In this document: one piece after another, positions 7,274 through 19,209 of the stretch
How the letters are laid out: each line of letters begins with the position of its first letter
Numbering within the stretch: position 1 is the first letter of the stretch
DNA from: Pseudomonas hefeiensis
GTDB lineage: Bacteria > Pseudomonadota > Gammaproteobacteria > Pseudomonadales > Pseudomonadaceae
DNA length: 64,000 bases
Assembly: GCF_030687835.1 (NCBI RefSeq)
Contig: NZ_CP117449.1
Span: forward strand, 3,534,001-3,598,000
Direction of reading: 5' to 3'
Made by a program: the position numbers and the translations under genes
Notes under the pieces: generated by a model
The model's database searches: none
Told to the model about the DNA's origin: nothing
The model's input: only the letters and a program-made list of their open reading frames with translations

Positions 7274-8071
7274 GCGCCGCGCCACATAGAGGTCGATCAG
7301 GTAGCGGGCGATGGAACGCGAGGCCGGCAGCGGCGGCAGGTTGTGTACGCTGAACCACTGGGCATCTTCGATTTCATCTTCCTGCCTGACGATATCGCCA
7401 CCGGCATATTCGGCGTGGAAGCCAAGCATCATCGAATGGGGAAACGGCCAGCACTGACTGCCGACATACTGAATGTTTTTCACCTCGATGCTGACTTCTT
7501 CGCGCACCTCGCGAACCAGGCAATCCTCGGCGGACTCACCTGGTTCGGCGAACCCGGCCAGCGTGCTGTAGACACCGGTGACGAAGCGAGGCGAACGGGC
7601 CAGCAGGACTTCATCGCCACGGGTAATCAGCACGATCATGCTCGGCGAAATCCGCGGGTAATGCCGCAAGTCACAGGCATCGCAATACATCGCCCGTTCC
7701 CGCGCAATCTGGCTCATGCGCTTGCCACAGCTGCCACAGAAACGGCACTCCCGAGCCCAGGTGCCGATCTGCGCGGCATAGCCCAGGACCTTGTACAGCG
7801 TGTGGTCATCCTCGAGCATGAAGGCCCGCAGGCCTTTCCAGTTGCAGCCGGGGATGTCCTGTGAGCTGTGCAGTTCCAACAGATAGACCGGCTCGCCATC
7901 CAGATGGCCGATGCCATGCTCGGCGAGGATCGACAGGTCCTGGCGCTTGAGCCAGTCGCGGGGAAACAGCGCGCCGTTGTCATCGAACAGAAAGCCTTCC
8001 GGGCTGCGGGCCACGGCCCAGCCCCCGGGTAGATCGGTATCGAGTACTGCGGTGGTCCAGCGTGAAATCAT
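7241..8071 (-). CDS. nudC: NADH pyrophosphatase NudC
   Basis: Nudix hydrolase of 276 aa that splits NAD(H) into NMN(H) and AMP and can remove NAD caps from RNA. A zinc ribbon is formed by C112/C115 and C130/C133. The Nudix box begins at G173 ([20 protein letters not shown]), with the catalytic EE pair at 191-192; its usual final Gly is Ser194 here. The NudC signature SQPWPFPxS appears as SQCWPFPHS (205-213), with Cys in place of the first Pro. The gene starts 6 bp after the crotonase stop, so the two probably form an operon. The 3' end overlaps the convergent TSUP gene. Confidence 0.95.
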   Translation of the reverse strand: MISRWTTAVLDTDLPGGWAVARSPEGFLFDDNGALFPRDWLKRQDLSILAEHGIGHLDGEPVYLLELHSSQDIPGCNWKGLRAFMLEDDHTLYKVLGYAAQIGTWARECRFCGSCGKRMSQIARERAMYCDACDLRHYPRISPSMIVLITRGDEVLLARSPRFVTGVYSTLAGFAEPGESAEDCLVREVREEVSIEVKNIQYVGSQCWPFPHSMMLGFHAEYAGGDIVRQEDEIEDAQWFSVHNLPPLPASRSIARYLIDLYVARRLGHAEPVLPG

Positions 8072-8077
8072 GATCAG

Positions 8078-8890
8078 TCAATCCAGAAATTCAGGTTTCT
8101 GTTTGCTCATATGGGCGGCCATGGCCACACGCAGGTCGGTCGATTGCAGCATGGCGGCGTTCCAGGTGGCGACGTATTCCAGCCCGTCGTCGATGCGGTG
8201 GTCGCGCATGTAGCTGATCATTTCCTTGGTACCGGTCACGGCGATCGGCGACTTGGCGGCGATTTCCCGAGCGATGCCCATGACGCCGTCAAGCAGGCTG
8301 GCGGTATCACTGTAGACACGATTGACCAGGCCGATGCTGCGCGCTTCGTCGGCACCAAAGGTGCGCCCCGTATAAGCGAGTTCACGCAGCATGCCGTCCC
8401 CGATGATCCGGGGCAAGCGTTGCAATGTGCCAACATCGGCCGCCATGCCGATATCGATTTCCTTGATGGAGAACTGCGCGTCCTCGGCGGCATAACGCAT
8501 GTCGCAGGCTGAAATCAGGTCGATGGCACCGCCCAGGCAATAACCCTGGATCGCCGCAAGCACCGGTTTGCGGCAGTTGTCCACGGCGTTGAATGAGGCT
8601 TGCAGTTGCAGGATCTTGCGTCGCAACAGGCGTGCGTTACGGCCCACGTCCTTGCCCAGATCATTGGCCACGGCGGCCAGCATCATCAGGTCGATGCCCG
8701 AGGAGAAGTGTTTGCCGGCCCCGCTCAGCACCACCACCCGCGCTTCGTCGGTGTCGTCGATCCATTGGAAGATATCGACGATCTCGCTCCAGAAAGCGGC
8801 GTTCATTGCATTGATCTTGTCCGGTCGATTGATCTGCACATGGGCGATATTGTCTGCAAGTTCGACGGTGAACGCTTGGTATTGCGACAT
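8078..8890 (-). CDS. Enoyl-CoA hydratase/isomerase, dienoyl-CoA isomerase type
   Basis: Crotonase-fold protein of 270 aa. The oxyanion-hole segments HFSSGIDL and GYCLGGAIDLISACD are present. Acidic residues D124, E144 and D152 occur with the same spacing (20 and 8 residues) as the catalytic acids of mammalian ECH1, in the block EIDIGMAADVGTLQRLP. This points to delta3,5-delta2,4-dienoyl-CoA isomerase, which rearranges odd-position double bonds during unsaturated fatty-acid beta-oxidation. A general enoyl-CoA hydratase remains possible but fits the acids less well. It is the first gene of a probable two-gene operon with nudC. Confidence 0.85.
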   Translation of the reverse strand: MSQYQAFTVELADNIAHVQINRPDKINAMNAAFWSEIVDIFQWIDDTDEARVVVLSGAGKHFSSGIDLMMLAAVANDLGKDVGRNARLLRRKILQLQASFNAVDNCRKPVLAAIQGYCLGGAIDLISACDMRYAAEDAQFSIKEIDIGMAADVGTLQRLPRIIGDGMLRELAYTGRTFGADEARSIGLVNRVYSDTASLLDGVMGIAREIAAKSPIAVTGTKEMISYMRDHRIDDGLEYVATWNAAMLQSTDLRVAMAAHMSKQKPEFLD

Positions 8891-9009
8891 GGCAGTGATC
8901 CTTTACCGGCTGAAAAAAGAAGCCTGAACTATAACAAGTCAACGCACCGGGTCGTAGACAGTGCATCGGCCAAAAGCGGGACCTGGCGACCGGTCAGGTA
9001 AAGATGTCT

Positions 9010-9119
9010 CTGTGGCGAGGGGATTTATCCCCGTTGGGGCGCGAAGCGGCCCCTGCATCCCGACAGAGGTATTTGGGGTCTGCTGCGCAGCCCAGCGGGG
9101 ATAAATCCCCTCGCCACAG
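9010..9119. repeat. REPIN (paired inverted REP sequences, class GGGGATTTATCCCC)
   Basis: Two REP units in opposite orientation, TGTGGCGAGGGGATTTATCC at the left and its near reverse complement at 9095-9119, separated by about 50 bp. It lies between the crotonase promoter and the end of the efflux operon. A single unit of the same class is at 13749. Confidence 0.85.
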
Positions 9120-9139
9120 GGATCACCTTCAATCACGGA

Positions 9140-10615
9140 TTATTCACTCGCCTGCATCTGCCCATCCCAACCGCCGCCCAACGCGGCGATCAGTTGTACG
9201 CTGGCGATCAACCGGCTCTGTTGCAAGGTCAGCACACTGCGCTCATTACTTAACGCGGTGGCCTGGACAGTGACGACATCCAGGTAGGCAATCAGCCCTG
9301 CCCTGTACTGGTTCTGGGTCAGGCGCAAGGATTCGCGGGCGGCATCCAGGGCCTCCTGGCGCACGCGGGCTTCGTCTTCCAGGACTTTGAGCTGGATCAT
9401 GTAGTTTTCCACTTCGCGAAAGCCGTCGAGCACCGTCTGGCGATAGGTGGCGACGGTCTGGTCGTAGGCCGCGACGGTGCGGTCGACTTCCGCCGAACGC
9501 TGGCCGCCATCGAACAGCGTCATCGCCAGTTGCGGTCCCACCGACCAGAAACGATTCGGCACACTCACCCAGTTATCGTAGGTACTGCTGCTGTAACCAC
9601 CGCTCAAGCTCAGGGTCAAGTCCGGATAATAGGCGGCCTTGGCCACGCCGATGTTGGCGTTGGCGGCCATCACCGAGCGCTCCGCCGAGGCGATGTCCGG
9701 CCGTCGCTCAAGCAACTGCGAGGGTAGCGCCACAGGGATTTGCGGAAGGTTCGGGATGTCCTGGGTTTCTGCCAGGCTGAACTCGGCCGGCGGCAAGCCG
9801 ATCAGCACCGCGATGGCGTTTTCGAATTGGGCCCGTTGCCAGATCAGGTCGATCAACTCGGCCTGGGTGGTCTTGAGCTGAGTCTGGGCCTGAGCCACCG
9901 CATCCCTGCCGGATACGCCCGCGCGGTATTGGTTTTCGGTCATCTTCAGCGAACGCTGATAGTTGTCCACGGTGGTCTGCAACAGGCGCTTCTGCTCATC
10001 GATCACCCGCAATTGCAGGTAGTTTTGCACCAGCTCCGATTGCTGGCTCAGGCGCATGGCGGCCAGATCGGCGAAGCTGGCTTGGGCGCTGGCTTCATTG
10101 GCTTGCAGGGTGCGACGCAACTTGCCCCAGACGTCCGCCTCCCAACTGACACCGGCCTGGGCGCTGTAAGTGTCGCGGATGCCACTGGCCGAACTGCTCA
10201 GGCTCGAACTGCTGCTGCCGGTGCCCTGGCTGGAGCGGTTCTTGCCGACGGTAAGGTCCACAGTGGGAAAAAACGCGCCCCGGGCACTGCGAACCAAGGC
10301 CTGGGCCTGACGGTACTGAGCTTCGGCCTGGGCCACGGTCTGGTTGGACGTGTTGAGTTGCTCTACCAGGCCATTGAGCCGGGCATCGCCGTACAACTCC
10401 CACCAGGCACCCCGGGCCAAGGCGTCGCTGGGATTGGCCTGGCGCCAACCCTCAGCCTCCTTGTACTGCACGGGCGCCGCAGCCGCTGGACGCTGGTAAT
10501 CCGGGCCGATGGCACAGGCGCTGAGCATCGCCACGCACAGCGTCAGGCTCAGCAGCCGCGAGCCACGGGCGGTCGCCAGCGGTGCGACAAGATTGAAAAG
10601 CGAACGGTCGGTCAT
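9140..10615 (-). CDS. opmB: RND efflux outer-membrane lipoprotein, OpmB/NodT family
   Basis: Outer-membrane channel of a tripartite drug efflux pump, 491 aa. A basic N-terminus precedes a lipobox LSAC with acylated Cys34, then [10 protein letters not shown], the usual start of OprM/CusC-type factors. The body shows the duplicated alpha-hairpin pattern (two blocks with [13 protein letters not shown] and [13 protein letters not shown]). It is the last gene of the mux operon; its ATG overlaps the muxC stop (ATGA), so translation is coupled. By homology of the whole operon it should pair with MuxABC, known in P. aeruginosa for export of novobiocin, aztreonam, macrolides and tetracycline. The substrate range here is not shown. 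Confidence 0.9.
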   Translation of the reverse strand: MTDRSLFNLVAPLATARGSRLLSLTLCVAMLSACAIGPDYQRPAAAAPVQYKEAEGWRQANPSDALARGAWWELYGDARLNGLVEQLNTSNQTVAQAEAQYRQAQALVRSARGAFFPTVDLTVGKNRSSQGTGSSSSSLSSSASGIRDTYSAQAGVSWEADVWGKLRRTLQANEASAQASFADLAAMRLSQQSELVQNYLQLRVIDEQKRLLQTTVDNYQRSLKMTENQYRAGVSGRDAVAQAQTQLKTTQAELIDLIWQRAQFENAIAVLIGLPPAEFSLAETQDIPNLPQIPVALPSQLLERRPDIASAERSVMAANANIGVAKAAYYPDLTLSLSGGYSSSTYDNWVSVPNRFWSVGPQLAMTLFDGGQRSAEVDRTVAAYDQTVATYRQTVLDGFREVENYMIQLKVLEDEARVRQEALDAARESLRLTQNQYRAGLIAYLDVVTVQATALSNERSVLTLQQSRLIASVQLIAALGGGWDGQMQASE

Positions 10616-13600
10616 AACGGAGTTTCCAGGGCAGCATCAGTGCGCACGCCGCGCCAGCGGTTGAAACGATGGCGCAGTTTGTCGAGATAAAGGTAAACCA
10701 CCGGAGTGGTGTAGAGGGTCAGGATCTGGCTGAACACCAGCCCACCGATGATGGTCAGGCCCAGCGGCTGGCGCATTTCCGAGCCTTCGGCGCTACCGAG
10801 CAACAGTGGCAAGGCACCGAGGATCGCCGCCAGCGTAGTCATCAGAATCGGCCGCAAGCGCAGCAGACAGGCGTTGCGGATCGAGTCCTGCGGCGACTGC
10901 CCACCGCGCTCCAGTTGCAACGCCAGGTCAATCATCAGGATCGCGTTTTTCTTCACGACGCCAATCAGCAGGAACAGCCCCAACAACGAGATCAGGCTGA
11001 ACTCGCCGCCCAACAGGTAAATCGACAGCAGTGCGCCGACACCGGCTGAGGGCAAGGTGGACAGGATGGTCAGCGGGTGAATGTAGCTCTCGTACAACAC
11101 ACCCAGCACCAGGTACCGCCAGCAATGCACCCAGGATCATGAACGGTTGGCTTTTCTGGGTGGCCGCGAACGCATCGGCGGTGCCGGCCATTTTTGCGAT
11201 GATGTCTTCGGGCATCCCGAGCCTGGCGATCGCCCGCTCGATGGCGGCCGTGCCCTGCTCCACCGTCACGCCCTCGGCCATGTCGAACGATATATCCTCG
11301 GAGGCGAACTGACCTTCGTGGCTGACTCGATCATCCTCCAGGCTGCTCTCATAATGCGCGATGGTCGACAGGGGCACCCGCGCGCCGTCAGCGGTAATGA
11401 CCTGGACCTGCTCGAGGGTACTGGGGTCCTGGGCGTACTTGGGGTTGACCTCCATCACCACCTGATACTGGTTCAGGCTGTCGTAGATGGTGGATATCTG
11501 CCGCTGACTGTAGGCATTGTTCAACACCGAAGTGACCATGTCCATGTCGATGCCCAGGCGCTTGGCCTGGTCGCGGTCCACCACCAGCGTGATCTGCTGG
11601 GCGCCGCCGCCGTCGCGCGCGTCGATGGCGGTCAGTTCCGGCAAGGCCCTGAAGGCCGCCGCGACTTTGGGGTACCACTGGCGTAGCGACGCCAGGTCAC
11701 CGCTCTGCAGGATGTAGGAATACTGCGAGGTGGTCTGCTCGCGACCGCCACCAAACTGCAAGTCCTGGTCGGCCATCAGCATCAAGCGGCCACCCGGCAC
11801 CAGAGGCATCTCCTTGCGCAAGCGCTCAATGACTTTCTGCGCGGAGATCCCACGCTCCGTGATCGGTTTGAGGCGCACCAGCATGAAGGCATTGTTGGTG
11901 CCGTTGTTGCCGCCGATGAACCCCGCCACGCTTTCTACTGCCTCGTCCTTGAGCACGGCGCGACGAAAGATCTCCATCTTCGGCTGCATGACATTGAACG
12001 ACAGGCCATCGTCGCCGCGCACGAAACCGATCAACTGGCCGGTGTCCTGCTGAGGCATGAAGGTTTTCGGCACCACCACGTAGAGTGCGATGTTCACCCC
12101 TATGGTCACCAGCAGGCTCAGCAAGGTCAGGCGCCGATGGCGCAGCACCCAGTCCAGGCTGCGTGCGTAACCACGGACCATCCCTTCGTTGAGGCGCCGG
12201 CTCCAGCGCTGCAGGCGGTTCTCCTGCCCCGGCACGTGGGGCTTGAGCCAGCGAGCGCAGAGCATCGGCGTGAGCGTCAGCGACACCACCAGCGAGACCA
12301 CGATGGCCGCCGCCAGGGTGATGGAAAACTCGCGAAACAGGCTCTCGATAATCCCGCCCATGAACAGGATCGAGAGAAACACCGCCACCAGCGAGACGTT
12401 CATCGACAGCAGCGTAAAGCCCACCTCTTCGGCGCCCAGGTAGGCCGCCTTCATCGGCGGTACGCCTTCGTCGATGTGCCGGGAAATGTTCTCCAGCACC
12501 ACGATGGCGTCGTCCACCACCAGGCCGGTGGCGAGGATCAACGCCATCAACGACAGGTTGTTCAGGGAGAATCCATAGAGATACATCACCGCAAACGTGC
12601 CCACCAGGGACACCGGCACCGCCAGGGTCGGGATCAGTGAGGCGCGGAAGTTACCCAGGAACAGGAACACCACCAGCACCACCAGGGCCACCGCGATCAG
12701 CAGGGTCATTTCCGCCTCGTGCAGCGTGGCCTTGATCACCGGTGAGCGGTCCATGGCCAGGTTCAGCTTGACGCTGGCCGGCAGCACGGCCTGCAACGCT
12801 GGCAGCTGGTTCTTGATCTCATTGACCGTCTCGATGATGTTGGCGCCAGCCTGGCGGTTGATCACCAGCAGCACCGCAGCGTCATCATTGAAGAAACCGC
12901 TGTTGTAGCGGTCTTCGACGCCGTCGGTGACTTTTGCCACGTCCTTGAGCCGCAGCACCGAGCCGTCCTGGTAACGGATGATCAGCGTTTCGTAATCCTT
13001 GGCCTTCTCCAACTGATCGTTGGCCTGGATTTGCCACATGCGCTGTGCGTCCTCGACCGAACCCTTGGGCCGGCGCACGTTGCTGTCGGCAATGGCGCTG
13101 CGCACGTCATCCAGGGCCACGCCGTACTGATTGAGCAGTTGCGGTTCCAGTTCGATGCGCACCGCCGGCAAGGAGCTGCCGCCAATCTGCACCTCGCCCA
13201 CGCCCGACACTTGGGACAGACTCTGGGACAGGATGGTTGAAGCCAGGTCGTAGAGCTGGCCCTTCTCCAGCACATCCGAGGTCAGCGACAGCACCATGAT
13301 CGGCGCCTGGGACGGGTTGACCTTCTTGTACGTCGGCATGCTGCGCATGCCGCTGGGCAACAGGTTGCGCGAGGCATTGATGGCCGCCTGCACTTCCCGC
13401 GCCGCGCCGTTGATGTCGCGGTCCAGGTCAAATTGCAGGATCACCCGGGTAGAGCCCTGGCTGGACCGGCTGCTCATGGTGTTGACCCCGGCGATGGCGC
13501 CGAAGGAACGCTCAAGCGGCGTTGCCACCGTCGACGCCATGACCTCAGGGCTGGCCCCCGGCAAGTTGGCCTGGACCACGATCACCGGAAAATCCATCTG

Positions 13601-13714
13601 CGGCAGCGGCGCGACCGGCAGCAGGCCAAAGCTCACGCCACCGAGCAGCATGATTGCAAAGCTCAGCAGCATCGTCGCTACGGGGCGGCGGATGAAAGGG
13701 CCGGAGAGGTTCAT
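10612..13714 (-). pseudogene. muxC: RND efflux permease MuxC/MdtC-like, frameshifted as given
   Basis: Inner-membrane proton/drug antiporter of the HAE1 RND family. The first 890 codons are normal, starting MNLSGPFIRRPVATMLLS and with the TM4 motif GLVVDDAIVVLENI. At about 11113-11116 the frame breaks: the text reads GCGGTACCTGGTG where a GT dinucleotide more (GCGGTGTACCTGGTG) would give [16 protein letters not shown] and continue unbroken to the stop at 10612. With the 2 bp restored the protein would be about 1034 aa, the usual length. Without it, translation ends after 928 residues and loses the last membrane segments, so the pump should fail. Either a real slippage mutation or a sequencing error; see findings. 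Confidence 0.85.
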
Positions 13715-13748
13715 TGGCAGCCACTCCAGACTTCAATGAGCAGGCTAT

Positions 13749-13888
13749 TGTGGCGAGGGGATTTATCCCCGCCATGTGGGAGCAAGGCTTGCCCGCGATG
13801 AGGGCAATGCGCTCCTGCAGAATCGAGGCGCCTGTTTCGCGAGCAAGCTTTGCTGCCACATAGCGGGAGCAAGCTCCCTCGCCACGAA
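13749..13888. repeat. REP cluster between muxB and muxC
   Basis: Three REP-type units: one GTGGCGAGGGGATTTATCC half (13749 on), a TGTGGGAGCAAGGCTTGC...GCAAGCTTTGCTGCCACA pair (13775-13860), and a CGGGAGCAAGCTCCCTCGCC half ending at 13888. They fill the 205-bp gap inside the efflux operon and may affect mRNA stability between the two permease genes. Confidence 0.8.
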
Positions 13889-13919
13889 AAGCGCTGTCCC
13901 AGGATGCCGGACGCCGCCG

Positions 13920-16900
13920 TCATACCCGCACCTCTTTCCCATCAGGCTTGGCAAAGCGGCGTCCCAGGCGGTCGAAATACAGGTAAATCACCGGCGTGGT
14001 GAACAAGGTCAGCACCTGGCTCACCAACAATCCACCCACCATCACCAGCCCCAAAGGCTGGCGCAGTTCGGCGCCGGAACCAGTGGCGAGCATCAGTGGC
14101 ACCGCACCGAACAGGGCCGCCAGTGTGGTCATCAGGATCGGTCTGAAACGCAGCAGCGCGGCCTGGTAGATGGCTGTTTGCGGGTCCATGCCCTGATTGC
14201 GTTCGGCGTCAAGGGCGAAGTCGATCATCATGATCGCGTTTTTCTTGACGATGCCGATCAGCAGAATGATGCCGATGATCGCGATCATGCCCAGGTCATT
14301 GCCGCTGATGATCAGCGCCAGCAAGGCACCGATGGCCGCCGAGGGCAATGTGGAGAGAATCGTGATCGGGTGGATGTAGCTCTCGTACAAAACACCGAGG
14401 ACGATGTACATGGTCACCACCGCCGCCAGGATCAGCAGCAAGGTGCTCGACAGCGAGGCCTGGAACGCCTGGGCCGCGCCCTGGAATTCGGTCTGCACCC
14501 CGACCGGCATGCCAATGTCCTGCTGGACCTTCTCGATCACGTCCACCGCATGCCCGAGGGCTACGTCCGGCGCCAGGTTGAACGACATCATTACCGCCGG
14601 AAATTGACCGAGGTGGGCAATCGCCAGTTGGGCCTGACGCTCCTCGACCCGGGCCAGGCTCGACAGCCGCACCTGGCCGCCATCGGTGGTCTTGACGTGA
14701 ATCTGATCCAGCGCCTGCGGCCCGATGCGCTCCCCGGCCTGGGCCTGCAACACCACCCGGTACTGGCTGGCCTGGGTGTAGATGGTGGAAATCTGCCGCT
14801 GGCCGAAGGCGTCATACAGTGCATCGGTGATATCCGACACCGATACGCCCAAGCGGGACGCGGCGTCGCGATCGATCACCAGGTAGACCTGCAGTCCTTT
14901 GTCCTGCAAGTCGCTGGCGACGTCGGTCAACTCCGGTTGCTGGGCCAACGCTTCGACGAGACGATCGCTCCAGAGGCTGAGCAACTCGGCATCCGGCGAT
15001 GACAGGCTGAACTGGTACTGGGTGCGGCTGACCCGGTCTTCGATGGTCAGGTCCTGCACCGGTTGCATGAACAAGCGGATGCCCACCAGCCGATCCAGTT
15101 GCGGCTGCAAGCGGGCGATGATTTCGGTGGCGCTGTCATCCCGTTCGCTGTGGGGCTTGAGATTGATCAGCAAGCGACCACTGTTGAGCGTGGCGTTGTC
15201 ACCGTCCACGCCGATGTAGGAAGACAGGCTCTGCACCGCCGGATCGGCCAGGATTACCTTGGCCAGTTGCTGTTGGCGCTCGCTCATGGCGGCGAAGGAA
15301 ATCGACTGTGGCGCTTGGGAAATGCCCTGGATCACCCCGGTGTCCTGCACCGGGAAAAACCCCTTGGGCACGGCCAGGTACAACACCACCGTCAGTACCA
15401 GGCTACCTACGGCGACCAGCAGGGTCAGCGGCTGATGCTTAAGCACCCACTGCAACTTGCGACCGTAGGCGGCGATCATCCAGTCGATCCAGGCGCCGCT
15501 GGCGCGGTAGAAACGCCCCTGCTCTTGCTCCTTGGGCTCACGCTTGAGCAACCGGGCACACATCATCGGCGTCAGGGTCAGGGATACCACCAGGGAGATC
15601 AGGATCGCCACCGCCAGGGTGATGGCGAACTCGCGGAACAAGCGTCCGACCACGTCGGCCATGAACAGCAACGGGATCAGCACCGCGATCAGCGACAACG
15701 TCAGGGAAACCAGTGTGAAGCCAATCTGTTTCGCGCCCTTTAGCGCAGCCTGCATAGGGCTGTCGCCCTTCTCGATATAGCGGGCGATGTTCTCCAGCAT
15801 GACGATGGCATCGTCCACCACGAAACCAGTGGCAATGGTCAGGGCCATCAACGTCAGGTTGTTGATGGAAAAACCGGCCAGGTACATCACGCCGAACGTC
15901 CCGATCAGCGACAACGGCACGGCCACCGACGGAATGATCGTGGCGCTGACACGACGCAGGAACAGGAACGTCACCATGACCACCAGGACGATGGCAATCA
16001 GCAGCTCATGCTGGACGTCGGTGACCGAGGCGCGGATGGTCTGGGTGCGGTCCGTCAGCACCGTAACGTCCAGACCGGCCGGCAGGTTGTCGGTAATGCT
16101 CGGCAGCAAGGCCTTGATCCGGTCTACCACCTCAATGACGTTGGCCCCCGGCTGGCGCTGGATGTTCAACAACACGGCCTGGTTTTCGTTGGCCCAGGCG
16201 GCAAGGCGTTCATTCTCGGCGCCATCGACGATCTGCGCGACATCCTTGAGTCGCAATGGCGCGCCGTTGGCGTAGGCGAGGATCAGCTCGGCGTAGTCCT
16301 TGGGCGAGGTCAACTGATCGTTGGCATCGAGCATCGAGACCCGCGTCGGTCCGTCGAAGTTGCCCTTGGGCTGGTTGACGTTGGAAGCGCCGATCAGGGT
16401 GCGCACATCCGCCAGGTTCAGGCCCGCGGCCGCCAGGGCCTCGGGGTTGACCTTGATCCGCACGGCCTGGCGCTGACCACCGGCGATCGAAACCATGCCG
16501 ACGCCGCTGATCTGGGCAATTTTCTGCGCCATGCGGGTGTCCACCAGATCATTGAGCTTGGGCAGCAGCATGGTCTTGGAGGTGATCGCCAGGGTCAGCA
16601 CCGGGGTATCGGCCGGGTTGACCTTGTTGTACACCGGCGGGGCCGGCAGATCGTTGGGCAGCAAGTTGGTGGCCGCATTGATCGCCGCCTGCACCTGTTG
16701 CTCGGCGACATCCATGTTGATGTCGAGGCTGAAGCGCAGGGTGATCACCGACGCGCCGCCGGAACTGGTGGACGCCATCTGCGTCAGGCCCGGCATCTGC
16801 CCGAATTGCCGCTCCAGGGGCGCGGTCACGGCACTGGTCATCACGTCGGGACTGGCGCCCGGGTAGAGGGTCATCACGCGGATGGTCGGGTAATCAACCT

Positions 16901-17015
16901 GGGGCAACGCCGACACCGGCAGCAGCCGATAGGCGATCAGGCCGGCCAGCACGATGGCCAGCATGCTCAGGGTGGTGGCTACCGGACGAAGGATGAACAG
17001 CCGCGAGAGGTTCAT
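13920..17015 (-). CDS. muxB: RND efflux permease MuxB/MdtB-like
   Basis: HAE1-type RND permease of 1031 aa, the full family length. It begins [20 protein letters not shown] and shows two large periplasmic loops between TM1-2 and TM7-8, the TM4 proton-relay motif [21 protein letters not shown], and [15 protein letters not shown] in the second half. MuxB and MuxC form a heteromeric pump as MdtB and MdtC do in E. coli. Its ATG overlaps the muxA stop (ATGA). The protein is intact, unlike MuxC downstream. A 205-bp REP-filled gap separates it from muxC. Confidence 0.93.
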   Translation of the reverse strand: MNLSRLFILRPVATTLSMLAIVLAGLIAYRLLPVSALPQVDYPTIRVMTLYPGASPDVMTSAVTAPLERQFGQMPGLTQMASTSSGGASVITLRFSLDINMDVAEQQVQAAINAATNLLPNDLPAPPVYNKVNPADTPVLTLAITSKTMLLPKLNDLVDTRMAQKIAQISGVGMVSIAGGQRQAVRIKVNPEALAAAGLNLADVRTLIGASNVNQPKGNFDGPTRVSMLDANDQLTSPKDYAELILAYANGAPLRLKDVAQIVDGAENERLAAWANENQAVLLNIQRQPGANVIEVVDRIKALLPSITDNLPAGLDVTVLTDRTQTIRASVTDVQHELLIAIVLVVMVTFLFLRRVSATIIPSVAVPLSLIGTFGVMYLAGFSINNLTLMALTIATGFVVDDAIVMLENIARYIEKGDSPMQAALKGAKQIGFTLVSLTLSLIAVLIPLLFMADVVGRLFREFAITLAVAILISLVVSLTLTPMMCARLLKREPKEQEQGRFYRASGAWIDWMIAAYGRKLQWVLKHQPLTLLVAVGSLVLTVVLYLAVPKGFFPVQDTGVIQGISQAPQSISFAAMSERQQQLAKVILADPAVQSLSSYIGVDGDNATLNSGRLLINLKPHSERDDSATEIIARLQPQLDRLVGIRLFMQPVQDLTIEDRVSRTQYQFSLSSPDAELLSLWSDRLVEALAQQPELTDVASDLQDKGLQVYLVIDRDAASRLGVSVSDITDALYDAFGQRQISTIYTQASQYRVVLQAQAGERIGPQALDQIHVKTTDGGQVRLSSLARVEERQAQLAIAHLGQFPAVMMSFNLAPDVALGHAVDVIEKVQQDIGMPVGVQTEFQGAAQAFQASLSSTLLLILAAVVTMYIVLGVLYESYIHPITILSTLPSAAIGALLALIISGNDLGMIAIIGIILLIGIVKKNAIMMIDFALDAERNQGMDPQTAIYQAALLRFRPILMTTLAALFGAVPLMLATGSGAELRQPLGLVMVGGLLVSQVLTLFTTPVIYLYFDRLGRRFAKPDGKEVRV

Positions 17016-18328
17016 GCGCCGCCCTTTTTCGCCTTGTCGGCCACGGCCGGTTCAGCCGGGGCCGCCGCAGTTTTGCCCTGCAGGTGTTCGGTCGGTGTGG
17101 TGGGTACGTCCTGGCTGTCGTTGACCACGTCCACCTCACTGCCTTCCTTCAGGCGATCAGTGCCTTCGAGCACCACCCGATCACCCGCGGCCAAGCCTTC
17201 GGTGACTACGGTGTTTTCGCCGTCGCTGGCGCCGATCTTCAGCTTTCTGATGGTGACTTTTTTATCGCCATCCAGGGCGTAGACGAACGTGCCATTGGTG
17301 CCGAACTGAATGGCAGGCGTCGGCGCCAGGACTACATTTTTGAGGGTGTCGGCCAACAGGTGCACATTGACGAACTGGTTGGGGAACAGCGACTGGTCGC
17401 GGTTATCGTAGCGAGCCTTGAACTTAAGGGTGCCGGTGGTGATGTCGATCTGGTTGTCCAGACTATGCAGCACACCGCTGGCCTGCAGCTTCAGGTCACT
17501 ACGGTCCCAGGCTTCCACCGGCAGCTTCGCCCCACTGCGGTAGCGGGCGAGCACGGTATCAAGGTTGTTTTCCGGCAGCGTAAACATGACGCTGATGGGT
17601 TGTGTCTGGGTGATGACCGCCAGCGCGGTAGTGTCGTTGGCGGCCACCAGATTGCCAACGTCCAGTTGCCGCAAACCGACCCGGCCCGAGATCGGCGCCC
17701 GGATCCTGGTGAATTCCAGATTGAGCTTGGCGTCGTTGACCGCCGCCTGATTGGTCTTGACCGTGCCCTGGTACTGGCCTACCAAGGCGGCGGCGGTATC
17801 GAGGGTCTGCTTGGCGATGCTGTCCTCGGCATACAGGCCGCGATAACGCTCAAGGTCCACCTGGGCATTTTTCAGTTGGGCCTGGTTCTGCAGCAACGTG
17901 CCTTCGGCCTGGAGCAAGGCGTTCTGGTATGGACGCGGATCGATTTCGGCCAGCAGGTCTCCAGCCTTGACCATCTGCCCCTCTTCAAAGGCAATCTTGA
18001 CCAGTTCACCGCCCACTCGGCTACGCACGTTGATGGTATTGAGGGCCGTGACGGTGCCCAGCGCCTTGTAATAAAGCGGAAAATCACCGGTGACTGCCGG
18101 CGCAACCCGAACCGGCACAGGTCCCGTCGCGCCGCCAAACCCTGGCCGCATGCCACCCGAGCGCCCCGTCTGTCCAGCAGGAGCTTCTTGCCCTGCTCCG
18201 GGCTTTTGGTCCGTGCCAGCGGGCCAGAACTTCCAGGCCAGCGCCGCGACGATCAATACGATGACCAGGCCAAATAGCCAGCGACGGGATTTGCGGGAAT
18301 CAGAGGATTGCATGGAGTGATCAACCAT
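17012..18328 (-). CDS. muxA: RND efflux periplasmic adaptor MuxA/MdtA-like
   Basis: Membrane-fusion protein, 438 aa, linking the MuxBC pump to OpmB. An N-terminal membrane anchor ([21 protein letters not shown]) is followed by a Gly/Pro-rich linker (about 45-70). The biotinyl-lipoyl halves flank an alpha-hairpin: [20 protein letters not shown] on one side, [17 protein letters not shown] on the other. A beta-barrel comes next and a low-complexity Ala/Pro/Lys-rich tail ends the protein. It is the first gene of the operon; the promoter should lie in 18329-18450. A second start (MQSSD) five codons in is possible. The intact adaptor and MuxB make the broken MuxC stand out. Confidence 0.92.
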   Translation of the reverse strand: MVDHSMQSSDSRKSRRWLFGLVIVLIVAALAWKFWPAGTDQKPGAGQEAPAGQTGRSGGMRPGFGGATGPVPVRVAPAVTGDFPLYYKALGTVTALNTINVRSRVGGELVKIAFEEGQMVKAGDLLAEIDPRPYQNALLQAEGTLLQNQAQLKNAQVDLERYRGLYAEDSIAKQTLDTAAALVGQYQGTVKTNQAAVNDAKLNLEFTRIRAPISGRVGLRQLDVGNLVAANDTTALAVITQTQPISVMFTLPENNLDTVLARYRSGAKLPVEAWDRSDLKLQASGVLHSLDNQIDITTGTLKFKARYDNRDQSLFPNQFVNVHLLADTLKNVVLAPTPAIQFGTNGTFVYALDGDKKVTIRKLKIGASDGENTVVTEGLAAGDRVVLEGTDRLKEGSEVDVVNDSQDVPTTPTEHLQGKTAAAPAEPAVADKAKKGGA

Positions 18329-18450
18329 TGGGCGCGTGGGCTTCTTCTACGGGAGGCTGAAAGATAAGCACTGGCGGGTATTTAGCAAAGCGCCTTTACC
18401 GGCAATTTACTTTGGGCTTACGTATCCCGGGACGGGCTAAGGCATTGAAG

Positions 18451-18484
18451 CAAAAACGAAAACGGCCTGGACAGGGCCAGGCCG
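18451..18484 (-). terminator. Terminator of tpx
   Basis: Minus-strand stem CGGCCTGG/CCAGGCCG with a 6-nt loop followed by TTTTCGTTTTTG. It sits 22 bp after the tpx stop codon. Confidence 0.85.
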
Positions 18485-18505
18485 CTAACAATTGTAAGCA
18501 ATACT

Positions 18506-19006
18506 TTATTTCAGGACGGCAAGCGCAGCGTCGTAGTTCGGCTCTTCAGCGATTTCCTTGACCAACTCGCTGTGCAGCACCTTGTCGTCTTCATCGAGCA
18601 CCACCACGGCACGGGCGGTCAAGCCTTTGAGCGGGCCATCAGCAATCGCCACGCCATAATTCTCGATGAACTCACTGCCGCGCAGGGTGGACAGGTTCTG
18701 GACATTTTCCAGACCTTCGGCACCGCAGAAACGTGCCTGGGCGAACGGAAGATCAGCCGAGATGCACAGCACCACGGTGTTGCTCAGTTCGTTGGCCTGG
18801 GCGTTGAACTTGCGCACGGAGGTGGCGCAGGTCGGGGTGTCGACGCTTGGGAAAATGTTCAGCACTTTGCGCTTGCCGGCGAAATCCTTCAGGGACACGT
18901 CGGACAGATTGCCGGCCACCAGGGAAAAGGCTGGCGCCTTGGAACCGGCTTGTGGCAACTGGCCGTTGACTTGAACCGGGTTGCCTTTGAGGGTGACTTG
19001 AGCCAT
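18506..19006 (-). CDS. tpx: Thiol peroxidase Tpx
   Basis: Atypical 2-Cys peroxiredoxin, 166 aa from the ATG at 19006 ([13 protein letters not shown]); upstream codons in frame are not part of the family. The peroxidatic Cys60 is in [16 protein letters not shown] and the resolving Cys94 in [10 protein letters not shown], the same pair as C61/C95 of E. coli Tpx. It reduces hydrogen peroxide and small alkyl peroxides using thioredoxin, and its homologues are often found in the periplasm or cytoplasm without a signal peptide, as here. A strong terminator follows. The 203-bp gap upstream contains a REPIN. Confidence 0.95.
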   Translation of the reverse strand: MAQVTLKGNPVQVNGQLPQAGSKAPAFSLVAGNLSDVSLKDFAGKRKVLNIFPSVDTPTCATSVRKFNAQANELSNTVVLCISADLPFAQARFCGAEGLENVQNLSTLRGSEFIENYGVAIADGPLKGLTARAVVVLDEDDKVLHSELVKEIAEEPNYDAALAVLK

Positions 19007-19107
19007 GAACGGATTCCTTCTGACAGGTTTGAAAATGGTGAGGCCGGAGTTAACCATGAAATGGTTCTACGACCTATGGTTGGACATAAAAAGTCATGGC
19101 TTGACCG

Positions 19108-19196
19108 CGTAGGCGCTGTCGAGTGCAACGAGGCCGCGATCTATCCCCTGCTATTGGGCTAGAGCGAAGGATCGTAGGCTTCGCCAGCGCCTACAG
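19108..19196. repeat. REPIN of the GTAGGCGCTG class
   Basis: The left arm CGTAGGCGCTGTCGAGTGCA and a right arm GGCTTCGCCAGCGCCTACAG form a long imperfect palindrome. This sequence class differs from the two other REP classes in the window and is known as a frequent intergenic repeat in fluorescent pseudomonads. Confidence 0.65.
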
Positions 19197-19209
19197 CGAC
19201 GCCTGTACG

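Noticed and set aside
13776..17282. Long plus-strand frames opposite the RND genes
   Set aside because: Composition of antisense translation and no RBS; the minus-strand MuxA and MuxB proteins are convincing.
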